Source: Bacteroidales bacterium (GTDB taxonomy: Bacteria > Bacteroidota > Bacteroidia > Bacteroidales > NBLH01). From it: a stretch of 7,110 nucleotides of DNA. The translations under genes and the position numbers were made by a program. Below the pieces are notes generated by a model. The model was not told the DNA's origin. It worked only from the letters and a program-made list of their open reading frames with translations, and did no database searches. Below are positions 1 through 6,944 of the stretch, one piece after another. Within the stretch, counting starts at the first letter, position 1, and each line of letters begins with the position of its first letter. The DNA lies in contig JALWNR010000144.1 of assembly GCA_027083715.1 (NCBI GenBank), forward strand, positions 1 through 7,110, read 5' to 3'.

Positions 1-32
1 AATAAAATAAAATTTATTATTTATGCATAAGA

Positions 33-54
33 TTTTATATTGTTTAATATAAAA
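33..54. repeat. A/T-only inverted repeat
   Basis: The arms TTTTATATT (33-41) and AATATAAAA (46-54) are perfectly complementary over 9 bp with a 4-base GTTT loop. Because the stem is only A/T it would be weak in RNA, and such repeats occur by chance in AT-rich spacers. It lies about 25 bases beyond the main terminator. It could be a backup transcription end or part of the control region of an unseen neighbour; neither is shown. Confidence 0.3.
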
Positions 55-78
55 AAATATGATTTGTAACATATGTTC

Positions 79-111
79 AAAAAAAAAGAGCGCACGTACG
101 GGCACTCTTTT
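79..111 (-). terminator. Rho-independent terminator of the act operon
   Basis: Read on the minus strand, the arm AAAAGAGTGC (111-102) pairs with GCGCTCTTTT (93-84) through 10 base pairs, one of them G-U, around an 8-base loop CCGTACGT. The run of T continues to base 79, giving nine Ts counting those in the stem. The hairpin begins 25 bases after the actF stop codon, which is the expected place for the end of the operon transcript. Because the arms carry As and Ts on both sides it might also work weakly for a convergent gene on the plus strand. Confidence 0.8.
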
Positions 112-136
112 AAGTATTGAGGAAAATATTTTAATG

Positions 137-1312
137 TCACTTATGTGCTATACTTTCTTGTAAATAAGGATGATTTATGGCTATGATTGGTGCTTTCGAT
201 AAAGCTCTGCTCACAATAAATATAAAGATACCTGAAAAGCCCAGGAATGATCCTATTTCTATAAATCCGATACTTGACGGTGGAAATCCTGCCAATTCTG
301 CCACTGCCGGCATTACTTGTAAGTATAAATCAATCCAGAAACCAATAAATAATACAATTGCCGTAAATACTAAAGCGTTTGCATTTTTGGCTATTTTGTT
401 CAGCATCAGAAATAAAAACGGAAATGCCCAGTTAATAGCAATATCAGCAAAGAAAAGTCCTTCCCATCCATGATGTCTGATTTGTGTAAAATAAGTAGTT
501 TCCTCAGGGATATTAGCATACCAAATCAAAAAATATTGCGAATACCATAAATATCCGTAAATAATACTTAACATGAAAATGTATTTTGAAAAATCATGTC
601 TGTGATATTCGTTGAAATCAGGAAAGAAACCTTTTCTGTTCAGTAAAATAACAATTAATGTAATGGTTGCAGCTGCATGGAAAAATCCAGCCATAAAATT
701 TTTCGCAGAAAACAATGTACTAAACCAATGTGGATTAATAGACATTACCCAATCAATAGTTCCCATTGTAAACGTGAAAGCCATAACAAAAATGAATATT
801 TTTGAAAGGAATTCGCTTTTTTGGAAATATTTTAAGCCGCCCACTTCATCTTCAAGCAAAGAATACTTTCGCATCATCATTCCTAAAATAACCCATGAGC
901 CGACAAAAAGCACATACCTTACAATCATAAACGGAATGTTCAGATAGGGTTCTTTGTGCTGCAACAATTCATCATGAGCTACTGCCTCGGCATGTGTCCA
1001 GTGGTAAACAGAATGCGAGCCGAAAATAAGGAATATCAGTAACAAAACTGCTCCAACGGGTATGAAAGCCATCATAGCTTCCGGTACTCTTTTAAACATT
1101 GCAGACCAACCCGATTGGGTAATGTATTGAATGGTTAGAAAAAAGGCTGCCCCGATGGACAATGTCAGAAAGTAGTAGCTGTTGAGCAGGAAGTTTGCCC
1201 ATGTGCGTTCAACACCTGTTGCAAATCCAAAACCCAAAGCTGCAATCCCAATGGCAATCAAAGCAAATGATGTATATTTTAATTTCGATGAAGGGATATA
1301 ATTATTTTCCAT
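137..1312 (-). CDS. actF: Alternative complex III membrane subunit ActF
   Basis: ActF is the second large NrfD-like membrane subunit of the ACIII quinol oxidoreductase; family work suggests it takes part in proton movement across the cytoplasmic membrane while its relative ActC handles quinol. The 391-residue protein is strongly hydrophobic, and about ten membrane helices can be drawn, beginning near residues 13-33, 45-65 and 79-98 and ending near 345-370. Typical family features are the segment with HWTHAEAV between helices 3 and 4, TIDWVMSINPHWFST in the middle, the FFHAAATI helix, and a C-terminus ending in NHPYLQES. Length is near the usual 400 or so. The start ATG follows the actE stop by 24 bases; a purine run (AGAGAAAG) lies about 17 bases upstream, too far for a good ribosome site. 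It is the last gene before the terminator. No damage is visible. Placement next to actE and the C-terminal motif make a different NrfD-family identity unlikely. Confidence 0.93.
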   Translation of the reverse strand: MENNYIPSSKLKYTSFALIAIGIAALGFGFATGVERTWANFLLNSYYFLTLSIGAAFFLTIQYITQSGWSAMFKRVPEAMMAFIPVGAVLLLIFLIFGSHSVYHWTHAEAVAHDELLQHKEPYLNIPFMIVRYVLFVGSWVILGMMMRKYSLLEDEVGGLKYFQKSEFLSKIFIFVMAFTFTMGTIDWVMSINPHWFSTLFSAKNFMAGFFHAAATITLIVILLNRKGFFPDFNEYHRHDFSKYIFMLSIIYGYLWYSQYFLIWYANIPEETTYFTQIRHHGWEGLFFADIAINWAFPFLFLMLNKIAKNANALVFTAIVLFIGFWIDLYLQVMPAVAELAGFPPSSIGFIEIGSFLGFSGIFIFIVSRALSKAPIIAINHPYLQESIAHK

Positions 1313-1336
1313 GTTTATATAATTTAGCTTTCTCTT

Positions 1337-1918
1337 TTATTTAACTTTTGTTGAACATCCGTTTTTGATGTATGTAACTATTTTCCAGCGATCATCCGGT
1401 TTAATTTGTGAACCGTGTGCTCCCATTAATCCGGCAATAGAACCTTTAGTGATAACATGATAAATTTCACCATCAGGTAAATTTTGCACTCTTTCGCCCA
1501 TAAGGTCCGTCGGAGGAGCTGAGAATTTTCCGCTGGTAAATAGTGTGCCATCTCCTCGTCCTGATGAACCATGACAAATCATGCAGTAAATATCAAATTT
1601 TGCTTTTCCCCGTTCCAAAACCTCTTTACTTGCTTTGTACGGATTGTGTAATTGTTCTCCTGCCATTTTTTGTCCTTCGGCAGTTCTGGCATACGGATAC
1701 GGCATTTTTCCTCTTGCAATGGTTCCTTTAACGGGTGTTTGTTCTGTTTGTCCGTTAGCAAAAACCGGATTCGGACTGTAATCCTCGTAAGCAATAGGCG
1801 TTACCATATCGTCCATATATTGCAATCCCGGCTTTTTCCTGTCGTGTGTACAGGATGAAAAAACTATTGCAACAAGAATCAAACTTAGAATTGCTTTTAT
1901 TTTAACTTTTATATGCAT
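1337..1918 (-). CDS. actE: Alternative complex III monohaem cytochrome c subunit ActE
   Basis: ActE is the single-haem c-type cytochrome of ACIII, anchored by lipid on the outer face of the cytoplasmic membrane, where it helps pass electrons from ActB/ActA onward. From the ATG at 1918 the protein has 193 residues: a lipoprotein signal (lysines at 4-8, hydrophobic stretch 9-20, FSSC with lipid-carrying Cys23), a proline-rich linker containing GKMPYPYA (70-77), then a cytochrome c domain with CMICH at 112-116 (two haem-linking cysteines and the proximal His) and probable distal ligand Met165 in LMGAHGSQ. DDRWKIVTYI (175-184) is the usual last helix. An upstream in-frame ATG at 1966 would add 16 residues rich in Lys, Asn and His ahead of the signal peptide and overlap actD by 11 bases; I prefer 1918 because it gives a standard lipoprotein signal. 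The protein ends with an extra Cys188 and a short basic tail. It lies 37 bases after actD. Confidence 0.93.
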   Translation of the reverse strand: MHIKVKIKAILSLILVAIVFSSCTHDRKKPGLQYMDDMVTPIAYEDYSPNPVFANGQTEQTPVKGTIARGKMPYPYARTAEGQKMAGEQLHNPYKASKEVLERGKAKFDIYCMICHGSSGRGDGTLFTSGKFSAPPTDLMGERVQNLPDGEIYHVITKGSIAGLMGAHGSQIKPDDRWKIVTYIKNGCSTKVK

Positions 1919-1955
1919 TTTTCTATGGTATTTATTATTTTTTGTTAATAAAGTT

Positions 1956-2474
1956 TTATGCTTCAACTTCTTTCTCTATTACATCTACTGCTCCTGAAGT
2001 TTTAAGTATTTCAGATACTTTAGCGGTTTTCTCTTCGTCCAGCTTAGCATTTTCAATAAGCAAAACAAATTTATCATCATTTACGCCCTCAGCAATCTCC
2101 TTTGCTTTTGTTCCCGGACCTTTCTTCTCTCTGACAAAGAAAGCTATGAGCGATGAAATTACGGTAATATTAATTACCATTACAAACAAGATGATAACAA
2201 AGGATAATGAAAAACTGGGTTTTCCACCAAAATTTAATGGATAACTTTGAACAAATGACCAATAGAGAAACCAGAATGTCAATAAAAAACCACTTACTCC
2301 AAAGCCAAAAGCAAAATACGGAAAACGCGATTTTAGCTTCATGGCATGTATTATTTCAAATACAGGAAAAGGGGTGTACACATCAGTTACCTTTACACCT
2401 TCTCGCTCCAATTCTTCTATCGCAGGGGCAACTAAATTTTCATCGGTATAAATTCCTATAATATTTTTTTGCAT
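1956..2474 (-). CDS. actD: Alternative complex III subunit ActD (DUF3341 family)
   Basis: ActD is a small membrane subunit of ACIII without cofactors, thought to act as a structural part holding the complex together. The 172-residue protein has an N-terminal soluble domain (1-50) with an alpha/beta pattern and the family hallmark DVYTPFPV at 31-38, then two membrane helices at about 53-75 and 88-114. The loop between them carries the typical YPLNFGGKP (78-86). A charged C-terminal domain follows (about 115-172), also with alternating strand/helix character. The length is normal. Its ATG lies only 3 bases after the actC stop codon and no Shine-Dalgarno sequence is present, so translation is probably coupled to actC. 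The family name reflects an uncharacterised domain, but the hallmark motifs and the position between actC and actE identify it. Confidence 0.93.
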   Translation of the reverse strand: MQKNIIGIYTDENLVAPAIEELEREGVKVTDVYTPFPVFEIIHAMKLKSRFPYFAFGFGVSGFLLTFWFLYWSFVQSYPLNFGGKPSFSLSFVIILFVMVINITVISSLIAFFVREKKGPGTKAKEIAEGVNDDKFVLLIENAKLDEEKTAKVSEILKTSGAVDVIEKEVEA

Positions 2475-2477
2475 AGC

Positions 2478-3857
2478 TTAATTATTTTGTTCTTCTTTAA
2501 TAGTAGTCGGCTTTAAAATACCTTTAATTTCACTGGCTGCAAACATTGGAATGTATTTAAAGAAAGCCAGAACACCCAGAATAAATAATCCTAATGTACC
2601 AATGTATAGCATGATTTCAACTATTGTCGGTGAATAATCTGCCCATGCTGAGGGTAGATAATCTTTTGAGAGTGATGTAACTACAATTACATACCTTTCA
2701 AACCACATACCGATATTAATAATGATAGACATGATAAAGACAATAGTAATATTGTTTCGCACTTTTTTTATCCAGAATAACTGTGGCACTATTGCATTGC
2801 TTATAAACATCGCATAAAATGCCCAGTAGTAATCACCGGTAATCCGGTTTTTAAAGAAAGTGAAAAACTCATATTCACTGCCTGAGTACCATGCTATAAA
2901 TATCTCTGTAAGATAAGCTGTACCCATAATTAAACTGATGAAGGTCAAAATTCTGCCAATTGCATCCAAATGACCTTTGGTTACGTATTCTTCAAAATGA
3001 TAGAATTTACGAATTATAATCATCAGGGTTAATACCATTGCAAAACCTGAGAAAATTGCCCCGATTACAAAATAGGGCGGAAAAATTGTAGTATGCCATC
3101 CGGGCATAACCGAGGTTGCAAAGTCCATTGCCACAATGGAGTGTACTGATATTACCAAAGGAGCCGTTAAACCTCCGAGTATCATAGCTAGATGCTCAAA
3201 GCGCAGCCAGGTTTTGGTCGAGCCGTCCCATCCAAATGCTAATGTTCCGTAAATGGCTTCTCTGATTTTATTTCCTGTTTTTTTCGCACGGTCTCTGATG
3301 GTTGCAAAATCAGGTATCATGCCTACATACCAGAAGGTTGCAGATGCCATTAAATAAGTACTGATTGCTACCACATCCCAAAAGAGTGGTGAGTTATAAT
3401 TTACCCATAACGGTCCTCTTGTATTCGGGTAAGGCATAATATAAAATGCAAACCAGATACGTCCCATGTGAATCATCGGAAATAAACCGGCAGCAAGTAC
3501 TGCAAATACGGTCATTGCCTCAGCAGCTCTGTTAATGGATGTTCTCCATTTTTGTCTTAAAATTAACAGAAAGATGGAGAAAGCCGTACCTGCATGACCG
3601 ATACCAATCCACCAAACAAAGTTGATAATTCCCCAGCCCCATGCAACAGAGTTGTTTAAGCCCCATGTGCCTATTCCTTGTGATATAGTTACATAACCAG
3701 CCCAAACACCTGCCAGTAGCATAATGGTAGCAATCCCCATAGCTACATACCACCATTTTGGCGGAGCACTTTCAACGGGCTTTGATACTTCATCTGAAAT
3801 CTGATGATAATTTTTATTACCTTCAATTAGAATTCCTCTAACTTTAGCATCATACAT
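2478..3857 (-). CDS. actC: Alternative complex III quinol-binding membrane subunit ActC (NrfD-like)
   Basis: ActC is the NrfD/PsrC-type membrane subunit of ACIII that binds and oxidises quinol (menaquinol is usual in Bacteroidota) and hands electrons to the iron-sulfur clusters of ActB. The 459-residue protein has a soluble N-terminal tail with GNKNYHQI (13-20) typical of the family, then about ten hydrophobic helices. These include 35-58, 73-100, 114-133, 157-180, 222-245, 259-282 and about 300-322, with three more before a charged C-terminus. Recognisable conserved segments are WWIGIGHAGT (82-91), FPMIHMGR (126-133), NSPLFWD (155-161) and PGWHTTIFPPYF (252-263). His130 and Asp161 are the best candidates for the quinol site by comparison with solved ACIII structures, as I recall them. 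The start ATG gives the standard family N-terminus; upstream lies an A-rich leader without Shine-Dalgarno. It follows actB after 68 bases and nearly abuts actD. No irregularity is seen. Confidence 0.95.
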   Translation of the reverse strand: MYDAKVRGILIEGNKNYHQISDEVSKPVESAPPKWWYVAMGIATIMLLAGVWAGYVTISQGIGTWGLNNSVAWGWGIINFVWWIGIGHAGTAFSIFLLILRQKWRTSINRAAEAMTVFAVLAAGLFPMIHMGRIWFAFYIMPYPNTRGPLWVNYNSPLFWDVVAISTYLMASATFWYVGMIPDFATIRDRAKKTGNKIREAIYGTLAFGWDGSTKTWLRFEHLAMILGGLTAPLVISVHSIVAMDFATSVMPGWHTTIFPPYFVIGAIFSGFAMVLTLMIIIRKFYHFEEYVTKGHLDAIGRILTFISLIMGTAYLTEIFIAWYSGSEYEFFTFFKNRITGDYYWAFYAMFISNAIVPQLFWIKKVRNNITIVFIMSIIINIGMWFERYVIVVTSLSKDYLPSAWADYSPTIVEIMLYIGTLGLFILGVLAFFKYIPMFAASEIKGILKPTTIKEEQNN

Positions 3858-3879
3858 ATTAATCTGTTTTTTTAGTTTT

Positions 3880-3896
3880 TTTTCGTAAAGCGAAAA
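3880..3896. repeat. Small hairpin in the actB-actC spacer
   Basis: TTTTCG (3880-3885) and CGAAAA (3891-3896) form a perfect 6-bp stem around a 5-base loop within the 68-base gap between actB and actC. On the transcribed strand it is followed by A-rich RNA, not a U-run, so it should not terminate transcription. It could affect message processing or the relative output of ActB and ActC, but a chance hairpin in AT-rich DNA is equally possible. Confidence 0.3.
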
Positions 3897-3925
3897 GCTT
3901 TAAAATCTATTTGTAAGCTATTTGT

Positions 3926-6883
3926 TTAGCTAATAAAATTCTCGTCTGACTTATTTCTTACTTTTGTTAAATATCCAACACTTGGTAAGGTATGCAATTC
4001 TTCAAGCAAATGATAGTTTCGTTCATTTTCGTAAGCTGCAACTATTTTACTGTCTTTATCATTCAAATCACCAAAGATAATTGCATCGGCAGCACAAGCT
4101 TGCAAACAAGCCGGTTTAATTTCACCATCGCGCAACGGGCGATTTTCTTTTTTTGCATTTAGTTTGCCTTCTTGTATTCTTTGAACGCACATAGTACATT
4201 TTTCAACTACACCTCTTGTACGTACAAGCACATCAGGATTTAATACCATGCGTGATAAGTCTAAATCTTCGGTAAATGCATATTTTGCATTATTAGTAAA
4301 TTGATACCAGTTAAACCTACGTACACGATACGGACAGTTGTTCATACAATATCTTGTGCCAATACAGCGGTTGTAAGCCATTTGGTTTAAACCTTCGTCG
4401 CTGTGCGGGGTAGCTGCAACAGGGCAAACGTTCTCGCAAGGTGCATTGTCGCAATGCTGACACATAACAGGCATATAAAATACTTCCGGATTATCTGCTT
4501 GTTCCGAATAATATCGGTCAATACGCATCCAGTGCATAATTCTGCGATTAATTACTTCATCCCGACCAATTACCGGTACGTTGTTTTCTGCCTGACAGGC
4601 AATTACACAAGCACTACATCCGGTACAGGCATTTAAATCAAGAGCCAGTCCCCAGTGATGTCCTTCGTAAGTTCTTCCCGGATATAATGTTATCGGTTTG
4701 TTTTCCTCATGTTTTACATGAGCTTCATTCCCCGCAGTAGGATTTTTTGCGTATTCATCCAGAGAGGTTTCGTGCACAATATCTCTACCTTGCATGGTAT
4801 GATATTCTTGCGTTAATGCAAGTTGATGATTTTTTCCTGTTTTTTCAATTTTTACTCCGGAAATAATATAAGATTTATGGTTGCCTGAATTGTCAAGCAA
4901 AGTATAAGCGTTTTGTCCGACACCATCTGCTGCTAATCCTGCATTAGTTCTTCCGTAGCCCATAGCTATGGCGACGGTTTCGTCTGCTTGCCCGGGCTGG
5001 ATAAGTATCGGTATTTCAAATTGATTGTTTACTTTAACAATATCGCCAAGTTCCAGACCATTTGCTTTTGCATAATTATAAGAAACTGCCAGATAGTTAT
5101 CCCAGCAAACCTTTGAAACCGGATCGGGTAATTCCTGTAACCACGGATTGTTTGCATTTGCACCGTTTCCAATACCTATATTTTCGTAAACAAGTAGTTC
5201 AATCCCTTCTCCTGATTTTTTGGTTTTGTTTGCAGCTTCTGCTAAACCTTCGTTATTAAAGGCAAGGGTTTCTGTCTCGATTGTTGTTTCAAAAACTCCA
5301 TCATGCAGACTTTTGTTCCAGAATGAAGTGAAATCTGCAAATGCAGTTTGCTTTGCAAAAATTGCTTTTTCCCAATAGGTGCGGATACAATCATAATATT
5401 GCTTGTCTTTCCCCATCCATTTCAATAAACTATCTTGCATCTGACGGGTATCGAACAGTTGGTGGATGCTTGGCTGAGCCAGACTGTAATGACCTGCTTT
5501 AGGCTCTGCATCGTTCCAACTTTCCAGATAGTTATTATCAGGACAAGTATAAGTACAGACTTGTGATGTTTCATCTTTTGCACTAGCAAATGAAACACTC
5601 AAAGCTACTTTTTTCAGTCCTTCGGCAAATTTTTCCTTTTCAGGATAGTCGTAAACCGGATTGCTGTTGTTGAAGAAAATTGCAGCTACTTTTCCTGCAT
5701 TCATTTCCTCTACAATAGCTTTTACTTCAGCATCATTACCCTGCTTTAGCAGTAATGGCGCATTAATATCTATTGTTTTGCCGTAATTTTCCAGCAAATT
5801 GTTGATTGCATTAACAATGTACTGATTGTTTACATCATTAGTTCCGCAAACTACCAGTGACTTTCCTTTGTTTTCCCAAAGCTCAGCCGCAAGCGAATCA
5901 ATATTTACAATTGCCTTACCACCGCTTAATGTTTCTACTCCTGCTTTAGCAGCCAGTTTGTTGTATAGTTCAATCAGTAGTGCAGCTTCATCGCTGGGTT
6001 TAATAGGAATACGATAATCTGCATTACTTCCTGTCAAAGTCATGGTCGATTCAAACTGAACATGCTTTGACATTTTCGGATTGCCTTTTTCCGGTTTACG
6101 TTTGCTACTGTATTGTTTAGTAAATTCAACCGGAGAAATCCAGTTTCCTAAGAAATCAGCACCGAAACTTACAATTAAATCAGCTTTGTCAAAGTGATAA
6201 TCCGGAAGTACACGTTTGCCAAATGCTTTTAAATTAGCATCCAGCATAGCACTGTATGAAACAGCATCGTAATAAACAACCTGTGTGGTAGGATATTTTT
6301 CTTTAAAATCCTTAAATATTTTTTTTGTAGATGGGCTTATAATTGTTGAACTAAAAATGACAATTTTTCCACCTTGCTCAGCTATTTTATTAAGTTCTTC
6401 AATGATGGCTTTGTCAGCATCGTCCCAGCTAATGTCTGTGGTTCCTTTTTTAGGATTTTTATATCTTGCTGAATCATATAAGTTTAATACGGATGCTTGA
6501 ACCCGTGCAGTTGTACCGCCTTTTGTCAGGCTTGAAAGTTCATTTCCTTCCAGTTTTATAGGACGACCTTCACGCGTTTTAACTAAGATGCTGCAATAAT
6601 CATGTCCATCGAAAAAAGTTGATGCATAATAATTTGCCACGCCAACTGTTACTTCGTCCGGTTTGATTAAATAAGGAATTGCTTTATTTACAGGTGTTTC
6701 GCAACTTGCTGCAATTGTAGCATAACCTACACCAAAACCTAAGAGTTTTAGAAAGTCCCTCCGGCTGGTTTTTGCTTTCCCTTTTATTTCGTCCTCGGAA
6801 ATACCTATTGTAGAAAATTCCGGTTCCGGGTCAACACTTAAATTTCCTTGTAATTCATTAAGACTTCTCCAGTATTTTTTCAT
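3926..6883 (-). CDS. actB: Alternative complex III iron-sulfur subunit ActB, molybdopterin oxidoreductase-like/ferredoxin fusion
   Basis: ActB carries electrons from quinol at ActC through iron-sulfur clusters to the haem subunits, on the periplasmic side. The 985-residue protein begins with the family's KKYWRSLNEL, then a long polar leader before a twin-arginine signal SRRDFLKLLGF (40-50), placed further in than usual. Cys61 after the hydrophobic stretch is a candidate lipid attachment site. Residues from about 70 to 720 resemble the large subunit of molybdopterin enzymes but lack the N-terminal four-cysteine cluster; only Cys97 is found there, consistent with a non-catalytic domain. The C-terminal ferredoxin part has four cysteine groups: 753/756/759/763, 808/811/816/820, 840/846/850 and 896/899/926/930. 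The third, CIGTRYC, has Thr in place of one cysteine. These 15 cysteines fit three [4Fe-4S] and one [3Fe-4S] cluster, as known for ACIII. It lies 61 bases after actA. A true molybdenum reductase is unlikely. Confidence 0.96.
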   Translation of the reverse strand: MKKYWRSLNELQGNLSVDPEPEFSTIGISEDEIKGKAKTSRRDFLKLLGFGVGYATIAASCETPVNKAIPYLIKPDEVTVGVANYYASTFFDGHDYCSILVKTREGRPIKLEGNELSSLTKGGTTARVQASVLNLYDSARYKNPKKGTTDISWDDADKAIIEELNKIAEQGGKIVIFSSTIISPSTKKIFKDFKEKYPTTQVVYYDAVSYSAMLDANLKAFGKRVLPDYHFDKADLIVSFGADFLGNWISPVEFTKQYSSKRKPEKGNPKMSKHVQFESTMTLTGSNADYRIPIKPSDEAALLIELYNKLAAKAGVETLSGGKAIVNIDSLAAELWENKGKSLVVCGTNDVNNQYIVNAINNLLENYGKTIDINAPLLLKQGNDAEVKAIVEEMNAGKVAAIFFNNSNPVYDYPEKEKFAEGLKKVALSVSFASAKDETSQVCTYTCPDNNYLESWNDAEPKAGHYSLAQPSIHQLFDTRQMQDSLLKWMGKDKQYYDCIRTYWEKAIFAKQTAFADFTSFWNKSLHDGVFETTIETETLAFNNEGLAEAANKTKKSGEGIELLVYENIGIGNGANANNPWLQELPDPVSKVCWDNYLAVSYNYAKANGLELGDIVKVNNQFEIPILIQPGQADETVAIAMGYGRTNAGLAADGVGQNAYTLLDNSGNHKSYIISGVKIEKTGKNHQLALTQEYHTMQGRDIVHETSLDEYAKNPTAGNEAHVKHEENKPITLYPGRTYEGHHWGLALDLNACTGCSACVIACQAENNVPVIGRDEVINRRIMHWMRIDRYYSEQADNPEVFYMPVMCQHCDNAPCENVCPVAATPHSDEGLNQMAYNRCIGTRYCMNNCPYRVRRFNWYQFTNNAKYAFTEDLDLSRMVLNPDVLVRTRGVVEKCTMCVQRIQEGKLNAKKENRPLRDGEIKPACLQACAADAIIFGDLNDKDSKIVAAYENERNYHLLEELHTLPSVGYLTKVRNKSDENFIS

Positions 6884-6898
6884 TTTATTTTTTGATAT

Positions 6899-6913
6899 TT
6901 ATCTTTTAGATAA
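6899..6913. repeat. Short inverted repeat upstream of actB start
   Basis: TTATCT (6899-6904) and AGATAA (6908-6913) are perfect 6-base arms around a TTT loop. The nearer arm ends 15 bases before the actB ATG at 6883, in the 61-base actA-actB spacer. The stem is mostly A/T and weak. It may influence ribosome access to actB or be a chance palindrome; no Shine-Dalgarno sequence is seen beside it. Confidence 0.2.
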
Positions 6914-6944
6914 TAAAATTACCTTGAAATGAATTTTTAAATAA

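Larger units (their letters stand above)
1..136. other. AT-rich non-coding region downstream of actF
   Basis: No reading frame here looks like a gene. The stretch is almost entirely A and T up to about base 78, then contains the operon's likely terminator, and ends at the actF stop codon. It includes a short palindrome, AACATATGTT at about 69-78, and a perfect A/T-only inverted repeat at 33-54. The next gene to the left begins or ends outside the window, so it is not visible whether a cytochrome oxidase cluster, often found next to act genes, follows. Confidence 0.6.

Noticed and set aside
177..947. Plus-strand open frames opposite actF (98 and 111 codons)
   Set aside because: They lie fully antisense to a well-supported membrane protein gene, have no family features and reflect its reverse complement.
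1543..2461. Plus-strand and alternate-frame minus-strand open frames over actE and actD
   Set aside because: They overlap actE and actD, which have clear cofactor, signal or family motifs; the shadow peptides show none.
3532..3756. 74-codon alternate-frame open frame inside actC
   Set aside because: It is an out-of-frame reading of conserved actC helices with no start context or recognisable content.
3880..3896. actB-actC hairpin as an internal terminator
   Set aside because: No U-run follows the stem on the transcribed strand, and actC must be co-expressed with actB.
4403..6500. Plus-strand open frames opposite actB
   Set aside because: All are antisense to intact actB. The cysteine-like residues in them derive from the complementary strand and form no motif.
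2478..6883. Polysulfide/nitrite reductase (Psr, Nrf) type complex
   Set aside because: The fused ActB, absence of an N-terminal four-cysteine cluster, two NrfD-like subunits, DUF3341 protein and two cytochromes c together match ACIII only.
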